The notes: a model not told the origin generated them from the sequence alone. Shown: positions 9,528-18,407, counted from the stretch's first letter. The stretch is DNA of 64,000 nt from Prochlorococcus sp. AG-418-I20 (GCA_003214175.1 QCLZ01000001.1:186001-250000); one strand, 5' to 3'. Numbers and translations: made by a program.

Positions 9528-10254
9528 GATTTTCTGATAAGTAAGTTAATCCAGTACCCACAAAGAATAAAAACACAATAGAAATAGATAGCAACGACAT
9601 TGTCAATGGGTCTGTTGAAGGGGTAATCACTGCAGATAAGATTGTTGAGGAGATTACAACTATCTTCCAATTCGAAATCATTTTTTCTGTTGTAATTATT
9701 CCAAGAGAACCAAGAATAAATTGTAGTACTGGCAATTGAAAAGCTATTGCAGTACTAGACATTAATAAGAGAACAAAATCAAAATATCTTTCTATAGACC
9801 AAGTGGGTTCAACAATATCAGCACCGAAAGAAATAAAGAAATTTATTGCTGCAGGAACTAAAATCCACCATGAAAAAATTAATCCCAAGAAAAATAGAAA
9901 ACCTGAACCAAAAACTGCAGGCAAGATAAGGCTTTTTTCTTGTTTTGTTAATCCAGGAGAAATGAATAGTATTATTTGATAAAAAATATAAGGCATAGAA
10001 ACTATAAATCCGCTATAACCTGCAACTTTAATAGCGACAAATAAAAATTCTCCTGGGGCAAGTTGTAGTAAATGGATATCACCTGCTGGGATTTCTAAAA
10101 AAGATATTAATGGCTTTATGATTAGAAAACTAAAGAATATTGAAATAAGTATTGAGTAAATTGAGTTTAATATTCTTTGACGAAGCTCCTCTAAATGATC
10201 ACTAAAAGTCATCGAATCAGATAATTTATTTTCACTTTGACCTGTAACTCTCAT
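9496..10254 (-). CDS. tatC: Sec-independent (Tat) protein translocase subunit TatC
   Basis: TatC is the polytopic receptor for twin-arginine signal peptides. The N-terminus shows the hallmark FSDHLEELRQR at about 18-28, followed by six hydrophobic segments; the FxSPGLTKQEK region (ISPGLTKQEK) between helices 2 and 3 is conserved, and a Pro-rich end of helix 5 to 6 reads ITPSTDPLTM. It has 252 aa, a normal length. The upstream neighbour on the same strand is an 83-aa membrane protein. The nearby petC product carries a Tat signal, which gives a functional link between these loci. The 3' end overlaps the DUF3067 gene. Confidence 0.94.
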   Translation of the reverse strand: MRVTGQSENKLSDSMTFSDHLEELRQRILNSIYSILISIFFSFLIIKPLISFLEIPAGDIHLLQLAPGEFLFVAIKVAGYSGFIVSMPYIFYQIILFISPGLTKQEKSLILPAVFGSGFLFFLGLIFSWWILVPAAINFFISFGADIVEPTWSIERYFDFVLLLMSSTAIAFQLPVLQFILGSLGIITTEKMISNWKIVVISSTILSAVITPSTDPLTMSLLSISIVFLFFVGTGLTYLSENLKSKTLSSSH

Positions 10255-10343
10255 TATTGTTAGATAAAGATTTTGTAAGAAAAAGGTTTAAAATTTCTAT
10301 TGTCAAAGTCCAATTTATTTTTCTATAAATTTAATTATTTGCT

Positions 10344-10595
10344 TTATTTAGGATTAGTTGGATCTGGCAATAAGAAAGGAGGGGCATCATTTAGAGATGA
10401 TTCACCATAAGTTTCATATTCTCTATATCCACCCATTTTTCCATTTGTTTTCATTAAAGCGCTTACGAAGGCAAGTAATAAGAAAACAGTGGGAGCACCA
10501 ATTATTAATGCAGCACCAAATAGATATCCAACAATAAATTCTGGAAAACTATGATTTCCTAAAAATTCATGAGTGCCCAAAAGAAAATCAAACAT
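10344..10595 (-). CDS. Small membrane protein upstream of tatC (83 aa), function unknown
   Basis: The protein begins with a short amphipathic part (MFDFLLGTHEF), has one hydrophobic segment at about residues 20-48 (VGYLFGAALIIGAPTVFLLL and beyond) and ends in a polar tail rich in Gly, Tyr, Asp and Pro (YETYGESS, then DPTNPK). I do not recognise a named family, though the composition and the intact frame look conserved. It lies between the NFACT gene and tatC, all on the minus strand, with about 90 bases before tatC. The topology would suit a small thylakoid protein; that is inference only. Confidence 0.75.
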   Translation of the reverse strand: MFDFLLGTHEFLGNHSFPEFIVGYLFGAALIIGAPTVFLLLAFVSALMKTNGKMGGYREYETYGESSLNDAPPFLLPDPTNPK

Positions 10596-10624
10596 TTAGA
10601 TTTAAAAATTTTTTATATTATAAA

Positions 10625-12325
10625 CTAAATTACTGTTTTAAGATTTTTTTTAATGTAATCTTCTCCTCTTGTAGGATTTCCCCAAATAATTTCTCCATTT
10701 TTAAAGGAAACGCAACCCGGCCCTCCTTTTTTGATTTTTTGCAAATCTTTAATCTTTACTAAATTAATTGGAACTTTAATGTTTCTTTTTGCCTTACTAA
10801 ATAAAGCAGCTAAATCTGCAGCTATTTGAAGATCTTGTTCAGATGCTGCTTTAGATGAAGACTTTAAAACTACATGACTACCTGGTGATTCCTGTGCATG
10901 AAACCATAGATCGCCTTTTTTTGAAAACTTAAAGCTTATTAAATCATTTTGCCTCATATTTCTCCCTACCTGAAGCTTCAATCCTGTGGGAGTATTAACT
11001 TGAATTGGTGAAGATTGTATCTCAGATATACTTTTCTTATCTTCTCTTTGCCTCTTGATATTGATATTAAACTCGTTACATATTTCTTCCATAATTTCTT
11101 CTAGTAGTTTGATTCTCATAAAAAGTTTTTCATGATTTAAAGAATTTAGATTTTCTAAGAGTGTAGTGAATTCATCTAATCTTTCTATATTTGTTTTGTA
11201 AATATTTAATCTTTCTTTTATCACTTCTCTAGATCTCTTAAGTTTTTTTGCCTTTTTGTAAAGTTTTTGTCCTTTAATAATATCTCTTTTCTTAATTTCA
11301 TTTGAACTGAATATATTGTTAGCTTTTTCTCTATATATCTCGTAGTTTTCTGATTTTGTCAGAAGATCATATTGAATATTTAAATTCTTTTTCTCAGTAT
11401 TGGTTTGTTTCAAAATTATCCCTTCAATTTTCTTTGCCAATAATTCAATTTTTTTTTGCTTCAGATGATAATCATAATAATTCTCTAAACCTGTGCATAA
11501 ATCTATTTTATTTTCGCAATTAATTTCTTGATCAAAAAACCAAACGCAATAAAAATCTTCATTAAATATGGAAAAGTTAAAAATATTGTTTTGAAAACTA
11601 TTTATCCAAACCTTCCAATTTTTAAATATCTCCTTTAAGTCTGAATCGCTAATAAAATCGATATTTTTTTCCATGATTTCCGAATTGCCAGTTTTGCTAA
11701 AAATCTCTAATTGTTTTGTGAGGATTGGGCTAACTCCTTGATAGGTATTTATTAAACAGAATTTCAAAGATGCAGGTACTATTGAAATTGAGTCTTTCCA
11801 TGATTGAAAAGACTCATCTTGTTTAGGTCGTTTTTTGAGATTGACTGGAGGGCTAGAATAAATGGACCCTGTTGAAATTGTTCTAAAACTAGATTGACTT
11901 GAGTTAATTTGTTTACCCACTGCGATTATTTTGTATTTATCATCCAAATAAAAAATATTACTATGTTTTCCCATTAACTCAAAAATTAAATACTTGCTAA
12001 TTTCATCTCCAGGTTTTTTTGCAAAACCAAATTTTATAACTCTTTCGAAATCATCTTGATCGATTGAAACTAAAGCCATATACTTTAATCCATATCTTAT
12101 TTGTTTAGAAAGAGTACTTTCTCTCCCAATCTTATTTGGCTTATTTATTTTTAGTATTCTTGGAGAGTCACCATTCCATGAAACTTCCAGCCAAGTTTGA
12201 TAATTGACTCCTCTGAAACACAATTGAATTGTATTTGGCTCTGGTTGTTGGGCAGTTTCAAACTTTGCAGGTAAAATATTTTTTGATAAATAATGCAAGA
12301 TAGATCTTATAGATGTAATATCCAT
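10625..12325 (-). CDS. NFACT family protein (RqcH / Rqc2-like, fibronectin-binding protein A homologue)
   Basis: NFACT proteins bind stalled large ribosomal subunits; bacterial RqcH recruits tRNA-Ala and adds alanine tails to incomplete chains. The N-terminal NFACT-N domain runs to about residue 200, a long charged coiled-coil region covers about 290-410 (KLKRSREVIKERL), and the C-terminal NFACT-R domain holds the diagnostic WFHAQESPGSHVVLK. The frame can open at ATG 12349, but the conserved MDITSIRSIL begins at ATG 12325, giving 566 aa. Older annotations call such proteins fibronectin-binding; there is no signal peptide here, so a cytosolic ribosome-rescue role is more likely. It is divergent from gmk. 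Confidence 0.85.
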   Translation of the reverse strand: MDITSIRSILHYLSKNILPAKFETAQQPEPNTIQLCFRGVNYQTWLEVSWNGDSPRILKINKPNKIGRESTLSKQIRYGLKYMALVSIDQDDFERVIKFGFAKKPGDEISKYLIFELMGKHSNIFYLDDKYKIIAVGKQINSSQSSFRTISTGSIYSSPPVNLKKRPKQDESFQSWKDSISIVPASLKFCLINTYQGVSPILTKQLEIFSKTGNSEIMEKNIDFISDSDLKEIFKNWKVWINSFQNNIFNFSIFNEDFYCVWFFDQEINCENKIDLCTGLENYYDYHLKQKKIELLAKKIEGIILKQTNTEKKNLNIQYDLLTKSENYEIYREKANNIFSSNEIKKRDIIKGQKLYKKAKKLKRSREVIKERLNIYKTNIERLDEFTTLLENLNSLNHEKLFMRIKLLEEIMEEICNEFNINIKRQREDKKSISEIQSSPIQVNTPTGLKLQVGRNMRQNDLISFKFSKKGDLWFHAQESPGSHVVLKSSSKAASEQDLQIAADLAALFSKAKRNIKVPINLVKIKDLQKIKKGGPGCVSFKNGEIIWGNPTRGEDYIKKNLKTVI

Positions 12326-12398
12326 AATCTGAGGCACACCTTTTTGCATTAATTCTTTTTAATTTTCAAGACATTCATTTTACTGTAAAAATTTTAAT

Positions 12399-12953
12399 AT
12401 GAAAAATTCAAACAAACTCATTATCCTTACAGGACCAAGCGGGGTGGGCAAAGGAACTGTAGTTAAAGAAATTCTAGACAAAGAAAAAAATATTTGGCTT
12501 TCAATATCTGCAACTACCAGAAGACCTAGAGAGGGAGAGAAAGACGGAGAAAATTATTACTTTTTGGATAAAAAAAAGTTTAAGGAAATGATTGAACAAA
12601 ACCTTTTTCTTGAATGGGCTCAATTTGCTGGAAACTACTATGGAACTCCTTTATCATCTGTTAATGAGAAAATAAAAAAGGGATTTACCGTATTACTTGA
12701 AATTGAAGTTGAAGGTGCAAAGCAAATAAAAGAAAAGTTTCCCAATTCCCTGTCAATATTTTTACTTCCTCCTGACAAAGCGGAATTAGAGAGAAGAATA
12801 AGAAACAGAGGGACAGAAAATGAAGAGTCTATTAAAAAAAGACTCTCAAGAGCTAATTATGAGATTTCAGCATCAAATCAATTCGATTTTGCCCTAACAA
12901 ACCAAAATGTTAATGAAACAGCTATGAGAATAATCAAGTTAATGCAAACTTGA
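12399..12953 (+). CDS. gmk: Guanylate kinase
   Basis: Gmk phosphorylates GMP to GDP with ATP. The P-loop GPSGVGKGT is at residues 12-20, and the GMP-binding segment reads STTRRPREGEKDGENYYF-like (ATTRRPREGE, then DGENYYF). EIEVEGAKQIK and the lid arginines in RIRNRGTE follow. It has 184 aa and starts at ATG 12399. The end converges on psaJ with only 15 bases between, and no obvious terminator hairpin is present there. The 49-base gap to the divergent NFACT gene must carry both promoters. Confidence 0.95.
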   Translation: MKNSNKLIILTGPSGVGKGTVVKEILDKEKNIWLSISATTRRPREGEKDGENYYFLDKKKFKEMIEQNLFLEWAQFAGNYYGTPLSSVNEKIKKGFTVLLEIEVEGAKQIKEKFPNSLSIFLLPPDKAELERRIRNRGTENEESIKKRLSRANYEISASNQFDFALTNQNVNETAMRIIKLMQT

Positions 12954-12968
12954 TTATTCTTTCACTTA

Positions 12969-13103
12969 TCAGCTCATTGGATGGAACAGTAAGTCTGGGA
13001 AAAACCTATTGAATTCAATAATTATTCCAGCTGTGAGGCTTAGCCAAATAGCAGCAACTACTGGGGCAGATCTGACAAATTTTGTGTTTAGAATTTTGAA
13101 CAT
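12969..13103 (-). CDS. psaJ: Photosystem I reaction centre subunit IX (PsaJ), 44 aa
   Basis: This 44-residue frame is too short for most ORF calls. It reads from ATG 13103 to TGA 12969: [16 protein letters not shown] at the start, then one membrane helix ([16 protein letters not shown]) and the ending [11 protein letters not shown]. This is the typical PsaJ pattern: a short stromal end, a single transmembrane helix that touches PsaF and chlorophylls, and a lumenal FFPDLLFHP motif. It follows psaF by 29 bases on the same strand, the usual psaFJ operon. Confidence 0.95.
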   Translation of the reverse strand: MFKILNTKFVRSAPVVAAIWLSLTAGIIIEFNRFFPDLLFHPMS

Positions 13104-13132
13104 TTGTTTTTATGAAAGTTTTTTAAAGATGT

Positions 13133-13687
13133 TTAACGAGGGCCATTAAGTGTAATGTTGTTATCTTTCTCTCTTAAATCTCCATTCCTACCTTGCTTAT
13201 TTGCAAGAAGAGGCCATTGTGCCCCTTTAACAAGACATTTTTTAGCTAAATCTAGATCAATAATGATCTCAAGATCTGCTGGATTTTTAGTCTTTTTTGA
13301 TTCAATTAAATACTCTCTTCCAGACCAGCCTATAATTCCAGCGATGTAGATGAATAATACCCCTGGAATAAGTAAATCGCCCTCATGTCCTCTATTTAAA
13401 AGTGCTCCCCATGGCTCAAGTGGAGGTCCAATAATTAAATGAGGAAGACCATCATCTCCACATGATGCTTTCCCATATCTTTCAAATCTAGCTATGTCTT
13501 TTTGAGTAGTTGCGGTACTTGCTCTCTCTAAGAATTTAGGGTTTTCAGAGCATTTCGTTAGTGCTGATGCAGTAAATTCTGTACTTGCTCTGTCTGCGTT
13601 TAAAGCAGGGCCATTAGCAGCTAGAGCAATTGGGGTAATCCCTAAGAAGAGAAAAACCGAGGTTATGATTGAAAAAAAGAATTTCAT
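13133..13687 (-). CDS. psaF: Photosystem I reaction centre subunit III (PsaF)
   Basis: PsaF lies on the lumenal edge of photosystem I and, in some organisms, docks the soluble electron donor. A signal peptide (FFFSIITSVFLFLGITPIALA) is followed by a mature N-terminus ANGPALNAD. Conserved landmarks are LTKCSENPKF, the Cys in YGKASCGDDGLPHLI, and the membrane helix near GVLFIYIAGIIGWSGREYL. The longest frame starts at TTG 13696, but ATG 13687 puts the signal peptide at the very N-terminus, so I prefer it (184 aa). psaJ follows downstream. The operon is divergent from tsaD across 74 bases. Confidence 0.95.
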   Translation of the reverse strand: MKFFFSIITSVFLFLGITPIALAANGPALNADRASTEFTASALTKCSENPKFLERASTATTQKDIARFERYGKASCGDDGLPHLIIGPPLEPWGALLNRGHEGDLLIPGVLFIYIAGIIGWSGREYLIESKKTKNPADLEIIIDLDLAKKCLVKGAQWPLLANKQGRNGDLREKDNNITLNGPR

Positions 13688-13761
13688 AAGTTGCAATCTT
13701 TAATTCCCTGTAGTGTGTTAAGTAAGAAATTAATATTAAAATAGAACAAGTTGAATCAAAT

Positions 13762-14832
13762 ATGGGTAAAGTTTTAGCTATTGAAACAAGTTGTGATGAG
13801 ACATCTGTCTCAGTAGTTTCTAATTCTGGCGATACTTTTAAAATTCATTCAAATATTATTGCATCTCAAATTGAAGATCATTCGAAATGGGGAGGCGTAG
13901 TTCCGGAACTTGCAGCTAGAAAACACTTAGAATTATTACCTTTTGTTTTAGAAAAGGCTTTAAGAGAATCAAAAATCAAAATTGATGAAATTGACTATAT
14001 TGCATCAACAGTAGCTCCTGGATTGGTTGGATGTTTACGAGTTGGATCCATAACAGCAAGATCACTTAGCATGTTACATTCAAAACCATTTTTAGGGATT
14101 CATCATTTGGAAGGACATTTATCTTCAATCCTTTTTTCAGAAAACTATCCAAAAAAATCTTTTCTTACATTACTTGTTAGTGGCGGACATACAGAATTGA
14201 TAAAGGTTGATGATAGAAGGGGAATGCAAAGACTTGGGAAAAGTTTTGATGATGCCGCTGGAGAAGCCTTTGATAAAGTGGGAAGATTATTGGGTCTTAG
14301 TTATCCAGGAGGACCAGCAATTGAAAAGATTGCCAAAAATGGGGACCCTATGAAATTTAATTTACCGAAATGTAGGATTTCTGATAAAAAGGGTGGATTT
14401 CTTAAATATGATTTCTCTTTTAGTGGTTTAAAAACAGCTGTATTAAGATTAGTTGAGAAAATAAATTCAGATGGGAAGTCTGTCCCAATCCCTGATATTG
14501 CTGCAAGTTTTGAGAGAGTAGTGGCAGAGGTCTTGGTAGAGAGAACTATTAGTTGTGCGGAAGATCATAGCTTGGATAATATTGTTGTAGTTGGTGGAGT
14601 AGCTGCTAATAATACATTAAGAAAAATGATGATTAGTGAAGCTGGTAAAAAATCAATTAAAGTTCATTTAGCACCCTTTAATCTTTGTACGGATAATGCG
14701 GCGATGATTGGAGCAGCAGCGTTGTTCAGGATTAAATTCAAGGATCATTTAAGTTCCCTTAAATTAGGTGTCTCTGGAAGACTATCAATTGAACAAGCAA
14801 ATACCCTTTACGAAGAAAATCCGCCTTTCTAA
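13762..14832 (+). CDS. tsaD: tRNA N6-threonylcarbamoyladenosine transferase TsaD
   Basis: TsaD transfers the threonylcarbamoyl group to A37 of ANN-decoding tRNAs, together with TsaB and TsaE. The N-terminal ETSCDETSVSVV is the family signature, the metal site HHLEGH contains His115 and His119, and SGGHTELI and GGVAANNTLR are ATP-binding loops; DNAAMIGAA closes the active site. It has 356 aa. It starts at ATG 13762, divergent from psaF. hli follows after only five bases and may be on the same transcript. Older names for this gene are gcp and ygjD. Confidence 0.95.
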   Translation: MGKVLAIETSCDETSVSVVSNSGDTFKIHSNIIASQIEDHSKWGGVVPELAARKHLELLPFVLEKALRESKIKIDEIDYIASTVAPGLVGCLRVGSITARSLSMLHSKPFLGIHHLEGHLSSILFSENYPKKSFLTLLVSGGHTELIKVDDRRGMQRLGKSFDDAAGEAFDKVGRLLGLSYPGGPAIEKIAKNGDPMKFNLPKCRISDKKGGFLKYDFSFSGLKTAVLRLVEKINSDGKSVPIPDIAASFERVVAEVLVERTISCAEDHSLDNIVVVGGVAANNTLRKMMISEAGKKSIKVHLAPFNLCTDNAAMIGAAALFRIKFKDHLSSLKLGVSGRLSIEQANTLYEENPPF

Positions 14833-14837
14833 ATCCA

Positions 14838-15017
14838 ATGAACAAACAATCTAAAATTGAGATTAAAGAGACAAAAAACTTAGTTGATAAACAAGAACTG
14901 AATTTGTGGAAAAGAGGTTTTACCCCTCAAGCTGAAATATGGAACGGAAGGATGGCAACTGTTGGGATAGGAATAATTTTAATTATTATTGCTTTGATAA
15001 GCCAATTTTCCCAATAG
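14838..15017 (+). CDS. hli: High-light-inducible protein (HLIP/SCP, one-helix chlorophyll-binding), 59 aa
   Basis: This 59-codon gene runs from ATG 14838 to TAG 15015-15017. The chlorophyll-binding motif is AEIWNGRMATVGI (residues about 32-44), with Glu and Asn-Gly-Arg in the positions used for chlorophyll ligation, followed by one membrane helix (GIILIIIALI). The N-terminal third is polar and lysine-rich. HLIPs protect photosystems under excess light and help deliver chlorophyll; the genus has many copies. It starts five bases after tsaD. The same motif occurs as a fused tail of ferrochelatase near 63.9 kb. Confidence 0.93.
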   Translation: MNKQSKIEIKETKNLVDKQELNLWKRGFTPQAEIWNGRMATVGIGIILIIIALISQFSQ

Positions 15018-15175
15018 AGAGCAAATTCATTTGTCTTAAAAATCATTTAAAGCAATCTACTAAAATTGAGATTTGTTCAGTTAATTAAAAATAAAAAGTA
15101 TTGTATTTATGGACTTGCGATGAGATTATTGATTTAATCAAAATAATGATTAGTTTTTATTATTTATAAAATTAT

Positions 15176-16378
15176 ATGACGCCTGAAAGGCTTGGATTGC
15201 TTTGGGGAATAACTGTATTCGCAGGTGCTTGTGCTCGATTATTTTCTTCTTTTACAGGATTCCCAAGTGTTGTTATTTTATTGCTTTCTGGATTATTAAT
15301 TGGAAGATCAGGTTTAGGATTAGTGGAGCCTTTAGACCTAGGACAAGGGCTTGAAACTATTGTAGGACTTCTAGTCTGTCTGGTTCTATTCGAAGGGGGA
15401 CTTAATTTGAAGCTGCCTGAGGGGAATATAAGAAATACGGTTTTGAAAATTTCATTGATAAGACTATTTATTTCTTTATCAGCTGGAATATTTATTGCTC
15501 ATTGGTTTGCCGGTCTATCATGGCAAGTTGCAGGAATATATAGTGCCATAGTCTTAGCTACTGGTCCAACTGTTGTCTCTCCATTAGTTGAACAAATAAA
15601 ATTAGCTTCTCCTCTTTCGGAGGTTTTAAAAGCAGAGGGCTTGTTGCTTGAACCGATTGGAGCAGTACTAGCTTTATTGCTTTTAGAATTAACTTTGGGA
15701 GATTTACGTGGAATTAGTGAGGTATTTATCGCATTAATGCAAAGATTAGGGGGAGGAGTGCTTATCGGATTAAGTTCAGGATGGTTACTTTCTGAAATTT
15801 TGAAAAAAATAAAAAATGAAGCCTCATTTGGTATTGAGCTTCAAGTTACTCTCGGGTTTATTTTTCTTGTGTATGGAATTTGTGAATATTTTTTACCAGA
15901 ATCTGGATTACCAGCATCTGTCGCATCAGGGTTTGTTGTGGGTAAAAGAGAAATAATAGATAAGGATAGATTGGATAATCTTATAGGTGAACTAGCGCAA
16001 TTAGCAATAACAGTTCTTTTTCCTCTTTTGGCAGCCGATGTTTCTTGGGGGGAATTAAGTCCCCTAGGTTGGGGAGGTGTTGTTTGTGTTTTTTTACTGA
16101 TGATTATTGTTCGTCCTCTCTCCATCTGGATAGCAACAATGGGAAGAGAATTGGACCTAAAGGAAAAAGTATTTTTAGCTTGGTTAGCCCCAAGAGGTAT
16201 CGTTACTGCAGCAGTTGCTTCTCTTTTTTCTATCAGATTAGAGCAGGCTGGTATCCTTGGGGCTGGACGTCTTCAAGGTTTGGTATTTCTTACTATATTA
16301 ATGACAGTAGGAATACAAGGTCTTACAGCTAAACCTTTAGCTACTCGGCTTGAATTAGCTCAAAAAGAATCTAGTTAG
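15176..16378 (+). CDS. Na+/H+ antiporter of the CPA1/NhaP type
   Basis: The 400-residue protein has about 11-12 hydrophobic helices and the layout of monovalent cation/proton antiporters: GFPSVVILLLSGLLIGRSGL early, FEGGLNL, then ATGPTVVSPLVEQ in the region where many CPA1 proteins have TDP, and WLAPRGIVTAAVASLF near the end. No C-terminal TrkA domain is present. It should sit in the plasma or thylakoid membrane and exchange Na+ for H+, important in seawater; the ion is inferred from the family. A 158-base gap upstream shows no clear gene. The stop overlaps gltX by eight bases. Confidence 0.85.
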   Translation: MTPERLGLLWGITVFAGACARLFSSFTGFPSVVILLLSGLLIGRSGLGLVEPLDLGQGLETIVGLLVCLVLFEGGLNLKLPEGNIRNTVLKISLIRLFISLSAGIFIAHWFAGLSWQVAGIYSAIVLATGPTVVSPLVEQIKLASPLSEVLKAEGLLLEPIGAVLALLLLELTLGDLRGISEVFIALMQRLGGGVLIGLSSGWLLSEILKKIKNEASFGIELQVTLGFIFLVYGICEYFLPESGLPASVASGFVVGKREIIDKDRLDNLIGELAQLAITVLFPLLAADVSWGELSPLGWGGVVCVFLLMIIVRPLSIWIATMGRELDLKEKVFLAWLAPRGIVTAAVASLFSIRLEQAGILGAGRLQGLVFLTILMTVGIQGLTAKPLATRLELAQKESS

Positions 16379-17810
16379 TAACAAGACATCTTTCTATTCG
16401 CGATATATCACTTTTGCTCTCTGATAATAGTTCCCAACTTTGAATTAAATCTGGACCACTGAGACAACCAAAGAAAGCCACTCTTAATGACTTCATTAAA
16501 ATCCCTTTTTTAAAATTATGTCTTTTTGAGATTTCGTTTATTATTTCTTTGGCTTTATGTTTATCTATTTCACCAGCGTTTTGTTTAGTTAGATAATTTA
16601 AGAAAATTTCTAGAGACTTTTTGCTATCAGTATTTTCAAGGAAATCTTGCCCTTCTTTTTGAATAGGAGGTAATAAGAAGAATGGTTTTGATTGATCAAT
16701 AGCATCTTTCAAAAGGATCATCGAATCTCTAATCAAAATTACTAACTTCGTAGACCATTCTTGAGATGGTGATTCCCAACACATATCATGCCAGTATCTT
16801 TTTATTATTTTACTTAACTTTGTTATTTCCATATTCTTTATATGTTGAGAATTAATCCAGTTGAGTTTCTCCCAATTAAATTTTGCGCCAGCTTTATTAA
16901 TATCTGATAAGTCAAAAATTTTGGATATCTCGTCGAGAGAAAGTATTTCACTCTCACTAGATTTTGGCGACCAACCTAAAAAGGCCATATAGTTTGCTAA
17001 GGCCTCAGGTAAATATCCCATATCTCTGAATTCGTCGATTGAAGTTACGCTATCTCTTTTGGATAACTTTTTCCCTTCACTATTAAGAATTAAGGGTGTA
17101 TGTGAAAAAGTTGGCAACTTAAAATTTAATGCTTTATAAATTAATATTTGTTTTGCAGTGTTGGAGATATGGTCTTCACCCCTTACAACATGAGTAATAT
17201 TCATGAAATTATCATCTACTACAACTGCAAGATTATACAAAGGATCTCCAATCTCATAATCCTTTGCTCTTCTTGACAAAACTAAATCACCACCTAGGTC
17301 ATTCCCTTGCCATTTGATTTCGCCTCTTATCTGATCTACCCATGTAATTTGAATTTTTTCATCAATCTTAAACCTTATTACTGAAGTTCTCCCTTGGGAT
17401 ATGAATGTATCTATTTCTTCTTTTGAAAGATTTCTGTGTCTATTATCATGCTTTGGAGGTAATCCTCTCCTTTGTTGTTCTTCTCTTAATTTAGAGATTT
17501 CATCTTCTGTGGTAAAGCACCTATACGCGGCTCCACATTCCATAAGCTTTTTGATGTAACTTTTGTGAATTGATCTTCTGTCACTTTGCTTGATAGGTTC
17601 TTCATCCCATTTGAGTCCAAGCCATTTCAAACCTTCTAAAATATTTTCTGTGTATTTAGATTTAGACCGAAGAAAATCAGTATCTTCTATTCTGATCAAG
17701 AATTTCCCGCCTATTTTTTGTACATATAACCAGTTGAATAAGGCTGTTCGAGCTGTGCCAATATGAAATAAACCTGTTGGACTTGGAGCTAGTCTTAAAC
17801 GATTTTCCAA
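16371..17810 (-). CDS. gltX: Glutamyl-tRNA synthetase
   Basis: GltX charges tRNA-Glu; Glu-tRNA also feeds tetrapyrrole synthesis through HemA and the HemL product encoded at 24448, and tRNA-Gln by the indirect route usual in cyanobacteria. Class I signatures are present: APSPTGLFHIGTART near residues 7-21 and KLSKRDS near 248-254. The WL-rich SWSP-type segment (FLGWSPKS) is near 287. It has 479 aa. tRNA-Asp lies just upstream on the same strand, and nhaP converges at the 3' end. Confidence 0.95.
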   Translation of the reverse strand: MENRLRLAPSPTGLFHIGTARTALFNWLYVQKIGGKFLIRIEDTDFLRSKSKYTENILEGLKWLGLKWDEEPIKQSDRRSIHKSYIKKLMECGAAYRCFTTEDEISKLREEQQRRGLPPKHDNRHRNLSKEEIDTFISQGRTSVIRFKIDEKIQITWVDQIRGEIKWQGNDLGGDLVLSRRAKDYEIGDPLYNLAVVVDDNFMNITHVVRGEDHISNTAKQILIYKALNFKLPTFSHTPLILNSEGKKLSKRDSVTSIDEFRDMGYLPEALANYMAFLGWSPKSSESEILSLDEISKIFDLSDINKAGAKFNWEKLNWINSQHIKNMEITKLSKIIKRYWHDMCWESPSQEWSTKLVILIRDSMILLKDAIDQSKPFFLLPPIQKEGQDFLENTDSKKSLEIFLNYLTKQNAGEIDKHKAKEIINEISKRHNFKKGILMKSLRVAFFGCLSGPDLIQSWELLSESKSDISRIERCLVTN

Positions 17811-17827
17811 ATTTCTTTCAGAAAAAA

Positions 17828-17901
17828 CGGGACCGACGGGATTCGAACCCGCAACTTCCGCCGTGACAGGGCGGTGCTCTAACCAGTTGAACTACGGTCC
17901 C
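17828..17901 (-). tRNA. tRNA-Asp (GTC)
   Basis: The minus strand folds into a standard 74-nt tRNA. The acceptor stem pairs GGGACCG with CGGTCCC, the D-arm reads AGTTCAACTGGTTAGAGC, and the anticodon loop CTGTCAC has GTC. The T-arm contains GGTTCGAATCC. The discriminator base is G, the usual identity element for Asp. CCA is not encoded. A perfect 9-bp inverted repeat (17910-17929) lies upstream, but it has no adjoining T-run. Confidence 0.97.
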
Positions 17902-18051
17902 AAAGTTTTGTTCTAAATTTATTTAGAACTTCATTCTTAAAATTATCAGATCATAATACTTAATTAATGGTGTTGTAATAAAAAAAATTTATTAATTTGA
18001 GGATTTACAGAAATAGTTAGTTCTATACCTTCCTTAAATATAAACAACTAT

Positions 18052-18246
18052 TTATTTTTGAGGTCTAAAACCAGCAGGCTCTATCAACCTTACTTGGTTG
18101 CCTCTAGCGGTAAATTCTCTGCCTTGGTCACTTTGTACGACAACTCTTCCACCAGACTTAACTCTGATGACTCTTGCACGAACCCATCCTAAAGCTGCTG
18201 ATTCGAGGACTTTAACTACGTCCCCAGGTTGAAGATCTAACTCCAT
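18052..18246 (-). CDS. Small KOW/SH3-like protein between two tRNA genes (64 aa)
   Basis: The protein begins MELDLQPGDVVKVLES and continues as a short beta-rich chain with repeated Val-Lys-Val, Arg-Val-Ile-Arg-Val and Gly-Gly-Arg-Val-Val-Val patterns, like a KOW or SH3-type barrel. No catalytic residue is evident. Its GC content is visibly higher than that of neighbours, probably because of Gly, Arg, Ala and Val codons. It lies between tRNA-Trp and tRNA-Asp on the same strand. I believe such proteins are conserved in marine picocyanobacteria, but I cannot name a family. A role in RNA or ribosome binding is a guess from the fold pattern. Confidence 0.8.
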   Translation of the reverse strand: MELDLQPGDVVKVLESAALGWVRARVIRVKSGGRVVVQSDQGREFTARGNQVRLIEPAGFRPQK

Positions 18247-18281
18247 CTTATGAAAAAATGATTTACAGAATGTTGATCAAA

Positions 18282-18354
18282 CGCGTCGTGGAGGACTTGA
18301 ACCCCCGACATCAGGTTTTGGAGACCTGCGTTCTACCAACTGAACTAACGACGC
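18282..18354 (-). tRNA. tRNA-Trp (CCA)
   Basis: The minus strand gives a 73-nt tRNA. The acceptor stem pairs GCGTCGT with ACGACGC, the anticodon loop CTCCAAA carries CCA, and the T-arm contains GGTTCAAGTCC. The discriminator base is G, as in bacterial tRNA-Trp. CCA is not encoded. It sits downstream of rplS and upstream of the 64-aa gene, all on the minus strand, so it could be processed from a longer transcript. Confidence 0.97.
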
Positions 18355-18407
18355 ATTTAAATGATTATAAGCGCCTTTGTGACCAATAAGTTGATTAATT
18401 TACAACT

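Noticed and set aside
15018-15175. Hidden gene between hli and the antiporter
   Set aside because: Only very short frames occur in it; a palindrome TTGATT-T-AATCAA is AT-rich and likely chance.
17910-17929. Terminator from the 9-bp repeat GTTCTAAAT/ATTTAGAAC upstream of tRNA-Asp
   Set aside because: The arms are almost all A+T, the loop is only two bases, and no T-run follows on the minus strand.
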